A DNA stretch of 64,000 nucleotides from Actinoplanes sp. DH11 (lineage in GTDB: Bacteria > Actinomycetota > Actinomycetes > Mycobacteriales > Micromonosporaceae). The notes beneath the pieces are model-generated. The model was not told where the DNA came from. It did not search any database and saw only the letters and a program-made list of their open reading frames with translations. Below are positions 39,818-48,733 of the stretch, piece by piece (position 1 is the stretch's first letter; each line of letters starts with the position of its first letter). Position numbers and translations under genes: made by a program. The stretch is taken from NCBI RefSeq assembly GCF_020873875.1, contig NZ_JAHWGU010000010.1, positions 62,001-126,000 on the forward strand, written 5' to 3'.

Positions 39818-41103
39818 GCCATCGCCTCCTGCTCCGCATAGATCGGGAAGCGCCGGACCAGCTCCGACACCTCCTCGGCCACCTCGTCCAGACGGCCCGC
39901 GCCACCGGCCGCCGCCGGGTCGCTGCGTGCCGCCGCACCGATCAGGCCGGCGATCCGCCGCATCTCATCCTCCCGCATGCCCTGGGAGGTGACGCCCGGT
40001 GTGCCGACCCGGACCCCCGATGCCACGGCCGGCTTCTCCGGGTCGTACGGAATCGCGTTCTTGTTCAGGGCGATCCGCGCCCGGGCGCAGCGCGCCTCGA
40101 CATCCCGCCCGCAGACGCCCAGCTCGCGCACGTCGAGCAGGGCGAGATGGGTGTCCGTGCCGCCGGTGACCGGGCGCATCCCCTCGGCGGCCAGCCCGGC
40201 AGCGAGGGCCCGCGCGTTGCGGACGGTCTGCTGAGCGTACTCCCGGAAGGCCGCGGTGCCCGCCTCGCGCAGCGCGACCGCCTTCGCCGCGACCGAGTGC
40301 ATCATCGGGCCGCCCTGCGCGAACGGGAAGACCGCCTTGTCGACGCGCCGCCCCAGGTCCGCACGGCAGAGGATCATGCCACCTCGGGGACCGCGCAGCG
40401 CCTTGTGGGTGGTGCAGGTGACCACGTCGGCGTGCGGCACCGGCGACGGGACGGCCCGGCCGGCCACCAGGCCGATGACGTGTGCGGCGTCCACCATCAG
40501 ATAGGCGCCCACCTCGTCGGCGATCTCCCGGAACCGGGCGAAATCGATCAGCCGGGAGTACGACGCCGAGCCACAGATGATCAGTTTCGGCCGGTGTGCC
40601 AGGGCGAGGTCGCGTACCTCGTCGTAGTCGATCTCCTCGGTCCGCGGGTCCACCCGGTAGGCGATGGGGTGGAACCACTTGCCGGAGAAGTTCGCCCGGC
40701 TCCCGTGGGTCAGATGGCCGCCGTGCGGCAGGCCCAGAGCCAGCACCGGGTCGCCCGGCTCGGCCAGGGCGGCGTAGACGGCCAGGTTCGCCGAGGCGCC
40801 GGAGTGCGGCTGCACGTTCGCGTGCTCGGCACCGAACAACTCCCGGGCCCGCGCGACGGCGAGTTCCTCGGCCCGGTCCACCTGCGCGCAGCCGCCGTAG
40901 TACCGGCTGCCCGGGTAGCCCTCGGCGTACTTGTTCGCCAGCGTGGAACCGAGTGCGGTCAGCACGGCCGGCGAGGCGAAGCTCTCGCTGGCGACCAGTT
41001 GCAGGGTCTGCCGCTGCCGGGCCAGTTCGTCCAGGAGCACGGCCGCGATCTCCGGATCGTCGCGCTCCAGGGCAGCGAAGTCCGGACCCCAGAAGGTGCC
41101 CAT
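39814..41103 (-). CDS. glyA: Serine hydroxymethyltransferase
   Basis: 429 residues. PLP-binding Lys in TCTTHKALRGPRGGM, and NKYAEGYPGSRYYGGC, LPHGGHLTHG and VDAAHVIGLVAG are all SHMT features. It converts serine and tetrahydrofolate to glycine and methylene-tetrahydrofolate. ATG 41103 is chosen from GGGAGG upstream; the frame continues beyond it without homology. A glyA next to the atp operon is also known in Streptomyces (from memory), where it is a second copy of the gene. Confidence 0.93.
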   Translation of the reverse strand: MGTFWGPDFAALERDDPEIAAVLLDELARQRQTLQLVASESFASPAVLTALGSTLANKYAEGYPGSRYYGGCAQVDRAEELAVARARELFGAEHANVQPHSGASANLAVYAALAEPGDPVLALGLPHGGHLTHGSRANFSGKWFHPIAYRVDPRTEEIDYDEVRDLALAHRPKLIICGSASYSRLIDFARFREIADEVGAYLMVDAAHVIGLVAGRAVPSPVPHADVVTCTTHKALRGPRGGMILCRADLGRRVDKAVFPFAQGGPMMHSVAAKAVALREAGTAAFREYAQQTVRNARALAAGLAAEGMRPVTGGTDTHLALLDVRELGVCGRDVEARCARARIALNKNAIPYDPEKPAVASGVRVGTPGVTSQGMREDEMRRIAGLIGAAARSDPAAAGGAGRLDEVAEEVSELVRRFPIYAEQEAMA

Positions 41104-41216
41104 CTGGCCTCCCGTCGCCGACCCCTGCGTTTCGCAGCATATGGCTTCGAACCCCGGTCCCGTGGGCACAGTCTTTTATGAGGTTCCTTTCGGTTCCTCC
41201 CGCGGGAAGGATGAGC

Positions 41217-42701
41217 ATGCGTTGTCTGGTCACGGGCGCCACCGGCTACATCGGCGGCCGTCTCGCCCCACGGCTGCTGGAGGCCGGCCACACAGTCCGC
41301 TGCCTGTCCCGCAGCGCCGCCCGCCTGCGTGACGTCCCGTGGGCCGCTCAGGTGGAGATCGTCGAGGCCGACCTCTCCGACCCGGCCACCCTGCCGGCCG
41401 CGTTCGACGGCGTCGAGGTCGCCTACTTCCTGATGCACTCGCTCGGCGTCAGCGACTTCGAGCAGCGGGACCGCGAGGCCGCCCGCAACTTCGCCACCGC
41501 GGCCCGCGCCGCCGGGGTCCGGCGGATCATCTACCTCGGCGGTCCCGAGCCGCCGGCCGGCGACCGGCCCTCGGCACACCTGCGCTCCCGCGCCGAGGTC
41601 GCCGAGATCCTGCTGGGCAGCGGCGTGCCGACGGCCGTGCTGCGGGCGCCGGTGATCATCGGTTCCGGGTCGGCCTCGTTCGAGATGCTGCGCTACCTCA
41701 GCGAGCGGCTGCCGGTGATGGTCACGCCGCGCTGGGTGCACAACCGGATCCAGCCGATCGCGGTCCGCGACGTGCTGCGCTACCTGGTCGGTGCGGCCGG
41801 GCTGCCGCCCGAGGTCAACCGGGGCTTCGACATCGGCGGGGCGGACGTGCTGACGTACGCCGAGATGATGCGCCGATACGCCCGGGTGGCCGGCCTGTCC
41901 CGGCGGATCATCCTGCCCACCCGGGTGCTCAGCCCGTGGCTGTCCGCGCACTGGGTCGGCGTCGTCACCCCGGTGCCGAACGCGATCGCCCGCCCGCTCG
42001 TCGCCAGCCTGGTGCACGAGGCGGTGGCCCACGAGAACGACCTGGCCGAGCTGCTGCCCGGCCCGGCCCCGATCGGGTTCGACGAGGCCGTCGGGCTGGC
42101 CCTCAGCAAGATCCGCGACGCCGACGTGGAGACCCGCTGGACGAGCGCCTCCGGCCGGGACGCCGACGCGGAGCCGCTGCCCAGCGACCCGGACTGGTCC
42201 GGTGGCAGCGTCTACGTCGACGAGCGGTGCAGCCCGGTACGCGCCCCCGCCGGCCAGCTGTGGCGCGTCATCGAAGGCGTCGGCGGTGACAACGGCTGGT
42301 ACTCGTTCCCGCTGGCCTGGTCGGTGCGCGGCTGGCTGGACCGGCTCGCCGGCGGGGTCGGTCTGCGGCGTGGCCGGCGCGACCGGCACCGGCTGCGGGT
42401 CGGGGAGGCGCTGGACTGGTGGCGTGTCGAAGAACTCGAGCCGGGCTCGCTGCTGCGGCTGCGCGCCGAGATGCGGGTGCCGGGCCGGGCCTGGCTGGAG
42501 ATGCGCGCCGAGCCGGACGGCAACGGCGGCAGCGTCTACCGGCAGCGGGCGGTGTTCCTGCCGCGCGGGCTGGTCGGGCACCTCTACTGGGCGTCGGTGG
42601 TGCCCTTCCACGGCATCGTCTTCAGTGGCATGGCCCGCAACATCACAGCCACCGCCGAGTCACTGGGCAGCAGCGCCGGAGAGCCGGTCGCGTACCGGTA
42701 G
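41217..42701 (+). CDS. NAD(P)-binding SDR/epimerase with C-terminal DUF2867-type domain
   Basis: 494 residues. CLVTGATGYIGGRLAPRL at the N terminus is an extended/atypical SDR nucleotide site; RRIIYLGGPEPP and PTAVLRAPVIIG follow. From about residue 325 a second domain begins (SGGSVYVDERCSPV ... WRVEELEPGSLLRLRAEM), resembling DUF2867, a START-like fold. The combined protein is common in actinobacteria; the reaction is unknown, perhaps on a quinone or lipid. The ATG at 41217 has GGAAGG six bases upstream. It is divergent from glyA. Confidence 0.8.
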   Translation: MRCLVTGATGYIGGRLAPRLLEAGHTVRCLSRSAARLRDVPWAAQVEIVEADLSDPATLPAAFDGVEVAYFLMHSLGVSDFEQRDREAARNFATAARAAGVRRIIYLGGPEPPAGDRPSAHLRSRAEVAEILLGSGVPTAVLRAPVIIGSGSASFEMLRYLSERLPVMVTPRWVHNRIQPIAVRDVLRYLVGAAGLPPEVNRGFDIGGADVLTYAEMMRRYARVAGLSRRIILPTRVLSPWLSAHWVGVVTPVPNAIARPLVASLVHEAVAHENDLAELLPGPAPIGFDEAVGLALSKIRDADVETRWTSASGRDADAEPLPSDPDWSGGSVYVDERCSPVRAPAGQLWRVIEGVGGDNGWYSFPLAWSVRGWLDRLAGGVGLRRGRRDRHRLRVGEALDWWRVEELEPGSLLRLRAEMRVPGRAWLEMRAEPDGNGGSVYRQRAVFLPRGLVGHLYWASVVPFHGIVFSGMARNITATAESLGSSAGEPVAYR

Positions 42702-42757
42702 CCGGCTGGGCCTCGGCGCGGAGGAGCCTGGCGGCGGCGCGGGGCAGCCGCGGCGCG

Positions 42758-43723
42758 TCACTTGGCGGCGGCGCGGGAGAGCCGGTCGCGAACCGCCAGC
42801 CAGTCCTCGGTCCGCGGCGGCTCCTGGACCAGGATCGTCGCGACACCGGCGTCGTCGAGGCGGTGCAGCGCGGCGTAGAGGTCGGCGGCGTACTCCCGGG
42901 GGTCCGCCGAGAGGACCTCGGTGCCCTCGAAGCCCTCGAAGCTCAGCACCCCCACCGGCTCGGCCAGCCCGGAGCGGTCCGCGTCCCGGACGTCGGTGCA
43001 GAGCACGACCCGGGCCCGCGGCGCGTAGTGGCGCCGGCTCATCCCGGGCGACGGGCGGGCCGTGCCGTCCTCGGTCTCCGACTCGGGCAGCGCGATCGGG
43101 CCGGCCACGTCCCGCAGCTCCCGCAGGCCGAGCGCGCCGGGACGCAGCAGCCGGGGCACCGCGCCGGTCAGGTCCAGCACGGTCGACTCGATGCCCCACG
43201 AGCTCGGACCGCCGTCCAGCACCATCGGCACGTCCGGCAGGCTGCGCACCACGTGCTCGGCGGTGGTCGGCGAGATGCTCTCCGACCGGTTCGCGCTCGG
43301 TGCGGCAAGCGGCAGGCCGGTCGCCTCCAGCAGCCGCAGCGCCACGTCGTGCGCCGGCACCCGGACCGCGACGGTGTCGTTCGCCGCGCCGATGCCGGGC
43401 AGGTGCGGCGCCCGCCGCAGGACCAGCGTGAGGGGGCCGGGCCAGAACCGGGCGGCCAGCTCGTCGGCGTGCGCCGGCCACTCGGCGGCCAGCTCCCGGG
43501 CCGCGGCCACGCCCGGCACGTGCACGATGAGCGGGTTCCAGGAGGGCCGGTTCTTCAGCCGGTAGATCTCGCCGACCGCCTTCGCCGAGAACGCGTCGGC
43601 GCCCAGGCCGTAGACGGTCTCGGTGGGGAACGCGACGACCGAACCGGCACGCAGCAGCTCCGCCGCCCGGCGCAACCCGTCGGCGTCCGGGCGGACGATC
43701 CGGCCGACCGCCGCGGTGGTCAC
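42758..43723 (-). CDS. Threonylcarbamoyl-AMP synthase, long (Sua5) form
   Basis: 321 residues, GTG start. The YrdC domain (about 8-205) has TETVYGLGADAF, KNRPSWNPLIVHV and the nucleotide-site APSANRSESISPT; a linker with MSRRHYAPRA leads to the C-terminal Sua5 domain. It makes threonylcarbamoyl-AMP for the t6A37 modification of ANN-decoding tRNAs. It overlaps the phosphatase gene by 4 bp. A second, short paralogue lies two genes upstream in the same operon. Confidence 0.9.
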   Translation of the reverse strand: MTTAAVGRIVRPDADGLRRAAELLRAGSVVAFPTETVYGLGADAFSAKAVGEIYRLKNRPSWNPLIVHVPGVAAARELAAEWPAHADELAARFWPGPLTLVLRRAPHLPGIGAANDTVAVRVPAHDVALRLLEATGLPLAAPSANRSESISPTTAEHVVRSLPDVPMVLDGGPSSWGIESTVLDLTGAVPRLLRPGALGLRELRDVAGPIALPESETEDGTARPSPGMSRRHYAPRARVVLCTDVRDADRSGLAEPVGVLSFEGFEGTEVLSADPREYAADLYAALHRLDDAGVATILVQEPPRTEDWLAVRDRLSRAAAK

Positions 43724-44313
43724 GGTACGAGCAGGGTGGCGAGCGGGACGGTGGTGTCCTCGATCTCGTCACCGATGCGCTGGAACGTCTGGTCGCCGCG
43801 GCCCCACGGGTCGTCCAGGTCGTCGCCGGGCTGCGGGGCGTCGTCCCCGCGCAGCCGCGCCACGGCCTCGACGATCGCCGTTCCCCGGCTGTGCACCTCG
43901 TCGGGTTTGGGCGCGGCCGCCGGCAGCGCCGCCGCGTCGATCCCGGCCAGCAGCCGGCCGAACTCGCCGAGCACGAAGGTGCGGTCCGCCGCGTCCGGGC
44001 GCAGCGCGACCACGTAGTCGTACTGATCGGCGGTGGCGGTCAGGATCAGGTCGGCCTCGTCGATGAACTCGCCCCGCAGCTTGCGCGCGAGGAAGCCGTC
44101 CGGCGAGCCGCGCCGGGACCGGACCTGGCGTGCCGCCGGCGGGTTCATCTCCTCGCCCTCGTGCCAGCCACCGGTGCCCGCGCTGACGCTGCGGACCAGC
44201 GGTTCCCCGGCGTCGGCGGCGCGCTCGCGCACCGCACGCTCGAGCAGTCGCTCCGCCATCGGCGAGCGGCAGATGTTTCCCATGCAGACGTGCAGGACGG
44301 TGAAGGGCGCCAC
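43720..44313 (-). CDS. Low-molecular-weight protein-tyrosine phosphatase
   Basis: 197 residues. CMGNICRSP near residue 10 is the CX5R(S/T) active site and DDPWGRGDQTFQ supplies the general-acid Asp-Pro. LMW-PTPs of actinobacteria dephosphorylate tyrosine kinases or other regulators; some act on arginine phosphate. GTG 44313 follows the TsaC-like stop by one base. It lies between two TsaC paralogues in one operon. Confidence 0.88.
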   Translation of the reverse strand: MAPFTVLHVCMGNICRSPMAERLLERAVRERAADAGEPLVRSVSAGTGGWHEGEEMNPPAARQVRSRRGSPDGFLARKLRGEFIDEADLILTATADQYDYVVALRPDAADRTFVLGEFGRLLAGIDAAALPAAAPKPDEVHSRGTAIVEAVARLRGDDAPQPGDDLDDPWGRGDQTFQRIGDEIEDTTVPLATLLVP

Positions 44314-44314
44314 G

Positions 44315-44959
44315 TCAGGCCTGCCCGTCGACGAGCTCGGGCACCACGTCACGCAGTTTCTCGAACGGGATGGCGCCGGCGCGCAGCACGCGCGGCACCT
44401 CACCTGTCACATCCACGATCGTGGACGGCGCCGGGTCGGTGGCGGGACCGGCCTCGAGGTAGACGCGCACCGCGTACTCCAGCTGGTCGCGGGCTTCCTC
44501 GGCGGTGAGCGGCGGTGCGGAGCCGAGCTTGTTGGCGGTGGTGACGGCCATCGGGCCGATCTCGCGCAGCACCTCGAGGGCGACCGGGTGCAGCGGCATC
44601 CGGACGGCGACCGTGCCGCCGGTGTCACCGAGGTCCCACTGGAGGCTCGGCGAGTGCTCCACGATGATGGTCAGCGCGCCCGGCCAGAACGCGTCGGCCA
44701 GCTCCCGGGCCGCCCGGGGCAGCGAGTAGACCAGGCCGTCCAGGGTGTGCCGGGAACCGACGAGCACCGGCGGCGGCACCCGCCGGTCGGAGCCGCGGGC
44801 ATGGTGCAGCTGGGTCACCGCGTGCGAGGTGAAGGCGTCCGCGCCGACGCCGTAGACGGTGTCGGTGGGCATCACCACGAGCTCCCCGCTCTTGACGGCC
44901 TCGACGGCCGCCGCGATGCCACGGTCCCGGTCGGCGACGGTGGCGCAGTCGTAGAGCAT
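44315..44959 (-). CDS. Threonylcarbamoyl-AMP synthase, short (TsaC) form
   Basis: 214 residues, YrdC domain only. PTDTVYGVGADAF and MAVTTANKLGSAPP are conserved, but the KxRP...NPL segment of the long paralogue is replaced by ARGSDRRVPPPVLV. This is the form normally found after prmC in actinobacteria. It provides the first step of t6A tRNA modification; with a second enzyme present, it could have changed. ATG 44959 is set by family length; 25 bp after the prmC stop. Confidence 0.85.
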   Translation of the reverse strand: MLYDCATVADRDRGIAAAVEAVKSGELVVMPTDTVYGVGADAFTSHAVTQLHHARGSDRRVPPPVLVGSRHTLDGLVYSLPRAARELADAFWPGALTIIVEHSPSLQWDLGDTGGTVAVRMPLHPVALEVLREIGPMAVTTANKLGSAPPLTAEEARDQLEYAVRVYLEAGPATDPAPSTIVDVTGEVPRVLRAGAIPFEKLRDVVPELVDGQA

Positions 44960-44984
44960 CACGACGTGCAGTCTGCCATGGCTG

Positions 44985-45857
44985 TCACCTGCGGCAAGCG
45001 GTGGCATATCGCGGCCGCCCGGTGAGGTCCTCGTGTGCCGTCACGTCGATGAACCGGCCGTCCGCGTCGAGCAACCCGGGCACGGCCGCGCCGTGCACGT
45101 CGTCGTGCTCGATGCCGAGCTTCCCGCCGGGCCGCAGCAACCGGGCGGCGAGGGCGATCACCGGCCGGATCACGGCAAGGCCGTCGCCGCCGCCGAAGAC
45201 CGCCTCGGCAGGGTCGTGATCGGACACTTCGGGCGGGACCGGAGTGCCGTCCGGGACATAGGGCGGGTTGCAGAGCACCACATCCACCTGTCCGTGCAGA
45301 TCGGACAGGAGATCAGAATCGGTCACGTCGCCTTCGATGACGCGTACCGCAGGGAAGTTCTCGGCATTGCGCCGCAGCCACCGCAGGGCAGCCGGTGAGC
45401 GTTCCACCGCGAACACCCGGGACGCCGCGGACTCGTCGGCCACCGAGAGCGCGATCGCACCGCTGCCGCTGCACAGGTCGACGACCGTCGCGCCGGGCGC
45501 GGTCCGCTCGATCCCCCACCCGGCCAGCAGCTCGGTCTCCGGCCGGGGCACGAAGACGCCGTCACCGACGGCCAGCTCCAGGTGCCGGAACGCCGCCGTG
45601 CCGAGCAGATGCTGCAACGGGATGCGCCGGGCCCGCTCCGCGACGAGCGCGCGGAATCGTGCCAACTCGCCGGCCCGCATCGTGTCGATGATCAGCAGCC
45701 GGCCGCGGGACACCCCGAGCGCGTGCGCGGCGAGCAGTTCCGCATCGACCCGCGGCGATGCGAGCCCGGCGTCGGCGAGAACGGCGGTGGCGGCGGCCAG
45801 CTCGGGGGCCAGGCGGGTGCGATCCGCGGTTTCGCGGGGGTGTTCGTCACGCGGCAT
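44985..45857 (-). CDS. prmC: Release factor glutamine methyltransferase PrmC
   Basis: 290 residues. SAM motif VVDLCSGSGAIALSV and the catalytic NPPY (VVLCNPPYVPDG); the N-terminal five-helix domain contacts the release factor. It methylates the Gln of the GGQ motif in RF1 and RF2. In most actinobacteria prfA lies directly upstream; here 4.2 kb of other genes on the opposite strand separate them. ATG 45857 or GTG 45860. Confidence 0.93.
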   Translation of the reverse strand: MPRDEHPRETADRTRLAPELAAATAVLADAGLASPRVDAELLAAHALGVSRGRLLIIDTMRAGELARFRALVAERARRIPLQHLLGTAAFRHLELAVGDGVFVPRPETELLAGWGIERTAPGATVVDLCSGSGAIALSVADESAASRVFAVERSPAALRWLRRNAENFPAVRVIEGDVTDSDLLSDLHGQVDVVLCNPPYVPDGTPVPPEVSDHDPAEAVFGGGDGLAVIRPVIALAARLLRPGGKLGIEHDDVHGAAVPGLLDADGRFIDVTAHEDLTGRPRYATACRR

Positions 45858-45939
45858 CACGGCATAATCATGAGACGTCGCGCACGCAGGGGGTCGGCCG
45901 GGTCACCCGGCGGCGCGCCGAGGCCGTGGGAGGCGCCTG

Positions 45940-47436
45940 GTGGGTTGGTTGGACCAGCTCGCGGAACACGACGAGGATCTGCGCCGGGCCGGGCAATTGC
46001 AGCAGAACGGCCAGTCGGCACGGGCGCTTCCGATCCTCGACACGGTCCTGTCCGTCACCGCCGACCCGCTCACCCGGGCCTACGTGCTGGTGCAACGCTT
46101 CGGTGCGCTGATCAACCTGGGCCGGGTCGCCGAGCTCTCCCCCGCCATGGCCGCCGCCACCGAGGCGGTGCGCGAGGTCCCCGACCCCTACCTGCGCGGG
46201 CAGATGCACGCGTTCGCGGCCCTCGGCGCCCACCTGCAGAGCAACCTGGACCGCGGTGTCACGCATCTGGTGCAGGCCGCCCGTGCGCTGGCCGCCGTGC
46301 CGGAACGCGACTCGGAAACCGCGTGGGGCTGGCACGACCTCGCCATGGCGTACTCCTATCTCGGTTTCCACGGCCAGGCCCTGACCGCCATCGAGCAGGC
46401 CCGCGAGGTCGGCGCCGGCGCCGGTCTGGCGCCGGAGGTGTTCGCCGCGCCCGGCATCCGGCTGCGCAACGCCGTCGCGCTCGACCACCAGGGCGACACC
46501 GACGGCTGCCTGCGCGTGCTGCGCGACATCGAGGCGGAGCTCTCCCGCTACATCGCCACCGACCAGCTGCGCCCCGGCAGCCGCACGGTGTACGGGTACG
46601 CCCTGGCCCGCCGCGCCGCGCTGGGTGAGCCGACCGGTGGCGACGCCGCGCCGTGGCTGATCGGCGGCGGCGACAGTGTGCGCACCCGCGACCTGCGGCA
46701 CCTCGGCACGGTCTGCCTCACCATCGCCGACGGCAAACCGGAGCGGGCACTGTCCATGCTGGAGGCGGTGCCGGTCTCGGCCGAGGTGCTCGGCGCGCCC
46801 GAGCCGGCCCGGCTGCGCAGCATCTGCCACGCCACCGCCGGGGACCACGCGGCCGCGCACGCCGCCGACCGGTACGCGTTCCGCCTCGCCGCCCAGCGCA
46901 TCGACCAGCTCCGCGACGGATATCTGGACGGGGTGGCCGCCCGCCTCGACGCGCAGGAGACCCACCGCGATCCCACCCGCTACGGCGACGAGATGCTCGT
47001 CGACCCGCTCACCGGCCTGCCCAACCGCCGCCAGCTGGAGCGCTACGTGGAGACCCTGCTGGCCCGGGGCGAGCGGGCCGCGGTCGGTGTCTGCGACATC
47101 GTCGGGTTCACCGCGGTCAACTCCCGGCACGGCCGGCATCGTGGCGACCTGGTCCTGCAGCGGATCGCCGGGGTGCTGCACCGGGTGATGCGCCGCGGCG
47201 ACTTCGTGGCCCGGTTCGCCGGTGACGAGTTCGTGCTGGTCCTGCCGGGCGCCGGGCCGAACCAGGCGGCCGAGGTGGCGCGCCGCATCGGTGCCGCGGC
47301 GGACGCCGAGAACTGGCAGGCGCTGGTTCCCGGCACCACGATCGGGCTGGCGGCCGGCTGGTCCGAGGTGGGTCGCCACGGCCGCGGCCTGAGCGCGGCG
47401 CTGGCGGCCGCGGCGGCGAGCCGGAAACCGACCTGA
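45940..47436 (+). CDS. GGDEF-domain protein with TPR-like N terminus (putative diguanylate cyclase)
   Basis: 498 residues. Residues 1 to about 340 are helical, Ala-rich repeats resembling tetratricopeptides; residues 345-490 form a GGDEF domain: VDPLTGLPNRRQLE, then FVARFAGDEFVLVLPG. The signature is AGDEF, a form often active, so c-di-GMP synthesis is likely; no RxxD inhibitory site is visible. c-di-GMP controls development in Streptomyces through BldD. GTG start with GGGAGG upstream. It heads a three-gene unit and stands divergent from prmC. Confidence 0.87.
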   Translation: MGWLDQLAEHDEDLRRAGQLQQNGQSARALPILDTVLSVTADPLTRAYVLVQRFGALINLGRVAELSPAMAAATEAVREVPDPYLRGQMHAFAALGAHLQSNLDRGVTHLVQAARALAAVPERDSETAWGWHDLAMAYSYLGFHGQALTAIEQAREVGAGAGLAPEVFAAPGIRLRNAVALDHQGDTDGCLRVLRDIEAELSRYIATDQLRPGSRTVYGYALARRAALGEPTGGDAAPWLIGGGDSVRTRDLRHLGTVCLTIADGKPERALSMLEAVPVSAEVLGAPEPARLRSICHATAGDHAAAHAADRYAFRLAAQRIDQLRDGYLDGVAARLDAQETHRDPTRYGDEMLVDPLTGLPNRRQLERYVETLLARGERAAVGVCDIVGFTAVNSRHGRHRGDLVLQRIAGVLHRVMRRGDFVARFAGDEFVLVLPGAGPNQAAEVARRIGAAADAENWQALVPGTTIGLAAGWSEVGRHGRGLSAALAAAAASRKPT

Positions 47437-47437
47437 G

Positions 47438-48733
47438 ATGGCCGTGATCGAGCTCGGCGAGATGACCGGCCGGCCGCCCGACCCGCTCGGGGACCGGATC
47501 GGCGCCGGGCTCGACCGCCGCCGGCTGCGGCCGGCCGCCCTGGTCGCCGCCGCGCTCGCCGTGCTGGCCGTGCTGGCGGGCGGTGCCGCCGTCCCGCCAC
47601 CGGCGCCCGCGGTGCGATTGCTGTGGACGGCCTCGTACTCCGTGGAGCAGAGCGTCGTGGTCGCCGACGACGCGGTGTTCGTGGTGAGCGGCGGCACCCG
47701 CGCCGAGGTGGTGGCGTACTCGATCACCAGCGGTGAACGCCTGTGGCGCTGGGGCACCGACGCCCACCTGATCACCGTCCATCCGGCGCCGGGCGGTGGC
47801 CCGGTGCTCGTCACACTCGACCCGGCGTCGGCGGGTTCACCGGACGGGCCGGCCGCGCAGGCCTCCCGGACCACCGTCGCGTTGCGGGCCCGGTCCGGCG
47901 CCGAACTGTGGCGGCGACCCGGCCAGCCGCATTGGCAGGCGGTCGAGCGGGACACCGCGCTGATCACCGAATTCGACATACGGGGTGGCGTGGGCGCGCT
48001 GGCCCGGGTCCGGCTCGAGGACGGCGTCCCGCTGTGGCGCACCCCGGGAACACCGGCCCAGCAGGTCGGTGTCGACGTCCGGGACGGGCGGCCGGGCCGG
48101 GTCGTGACGATCACCGCGGCCGGCGACGTGACGGTCCTGGACCCCGCCGGTGGGACGCGCCTGGCCGCCCGCCGGCTACCCGCCCCGAACGCGGAGATGA
48201 GCGTGTCCGGTGGCCGGCTCCTGATGGCCCGTTACGGCGCGGGCGGCCCGGTCACCGACGTCTACCGCCTGGACACCCTGGACCTGGTGCACAGCGGCCC
48301 GGTCACCGACTGCGGCGACGTGCTGTGCTCCGCCGGCCCGGCCGGATTCGCCGCCCTCGACCCGGGAACCGGCCGCGCGCTGTGGCACGGTCCTGAGATC
48401 ATCAGTTCCGTCATGACCGGCGACCGGATACTCACCGACGAACGTGAGGGCTCCGAGCACACCCTGCTCGACAGCCGCACCGGGCGGCGGCTCGCCTCCG
48501 GTCTGCGCGGCTGGGTGGCGTGGGCCGACCACTGGCGGGACGAGGTCCTGCTGCTGCGCCCGTCCGCCGAGCCGATCGGCCGGACCACCGTCACCCGGGT
48601 GGACCTGCGGACCGGGCGCACCCGCCTGCTCGGCTCGCTGGCGCCGCTGCCCGACCAGCAGGGCTGCCGGGCCGTGCCGGGTCACCTGGTCTGCACCGGG
48701 TGGGACCGGGTCCTCGTCGCCGCGGTGCCCTGA
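47438..48733 (+). CDS. Membrane-anchored PQQ-type beta-propeller protein 1
   Basis: 431 residues. A short cytoplasmic head starting AVIELGEMTG, one membrane helix (about 32-52), then an extracytoplasmic domain with repeated propeller blades such as SGERLWRWGT, SGAELWRRPG, DGVPLWRTPG and TGRALWHGPE. No catalytic residues; such propellers bind ligands or proteins. It starts 1 bp after the GGDEF stop. The head motif VIELGE also begins the next gene, its paralogue. Confidence 0.8.
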   Translation: MAVIELGEMTGRPPDPLGDRIGAGLDRRRLRPAALVAAALAVLAVLAGGAAVPPPAPAVRLLWTASYSVEQSVVVADDAVFVVSGGTRAEVVAYSITSGERLWRWGTDAHLITVHPAPGGGPVLVTLDPASAGSPDGPAAQASRTTVALRARSGAELWRRPGQPHWQAVERDTALITEFDIRGGVGALARVRLEDGVPLWRTPGTPAQQVGVDVRDGRPGRVVTITAAGDVTVLDPAGGTRLAARRLPAPNAEMSVSGGRLLMARYGAGGPVTDVYRLDTLDLVHSGPVTDCGDVLCSAGPAGFAALDPGTGRALWHGPEIISSVMTGDRILTDEREGSEHTLLDSRTGRRLASGLRGWVAWADHWRDEVLLLRPSAEPIGRTTVTRVDLRTGRTRLLGSLAPLPDQQGCRAVPGHLVCTGWDRVLVAAVP

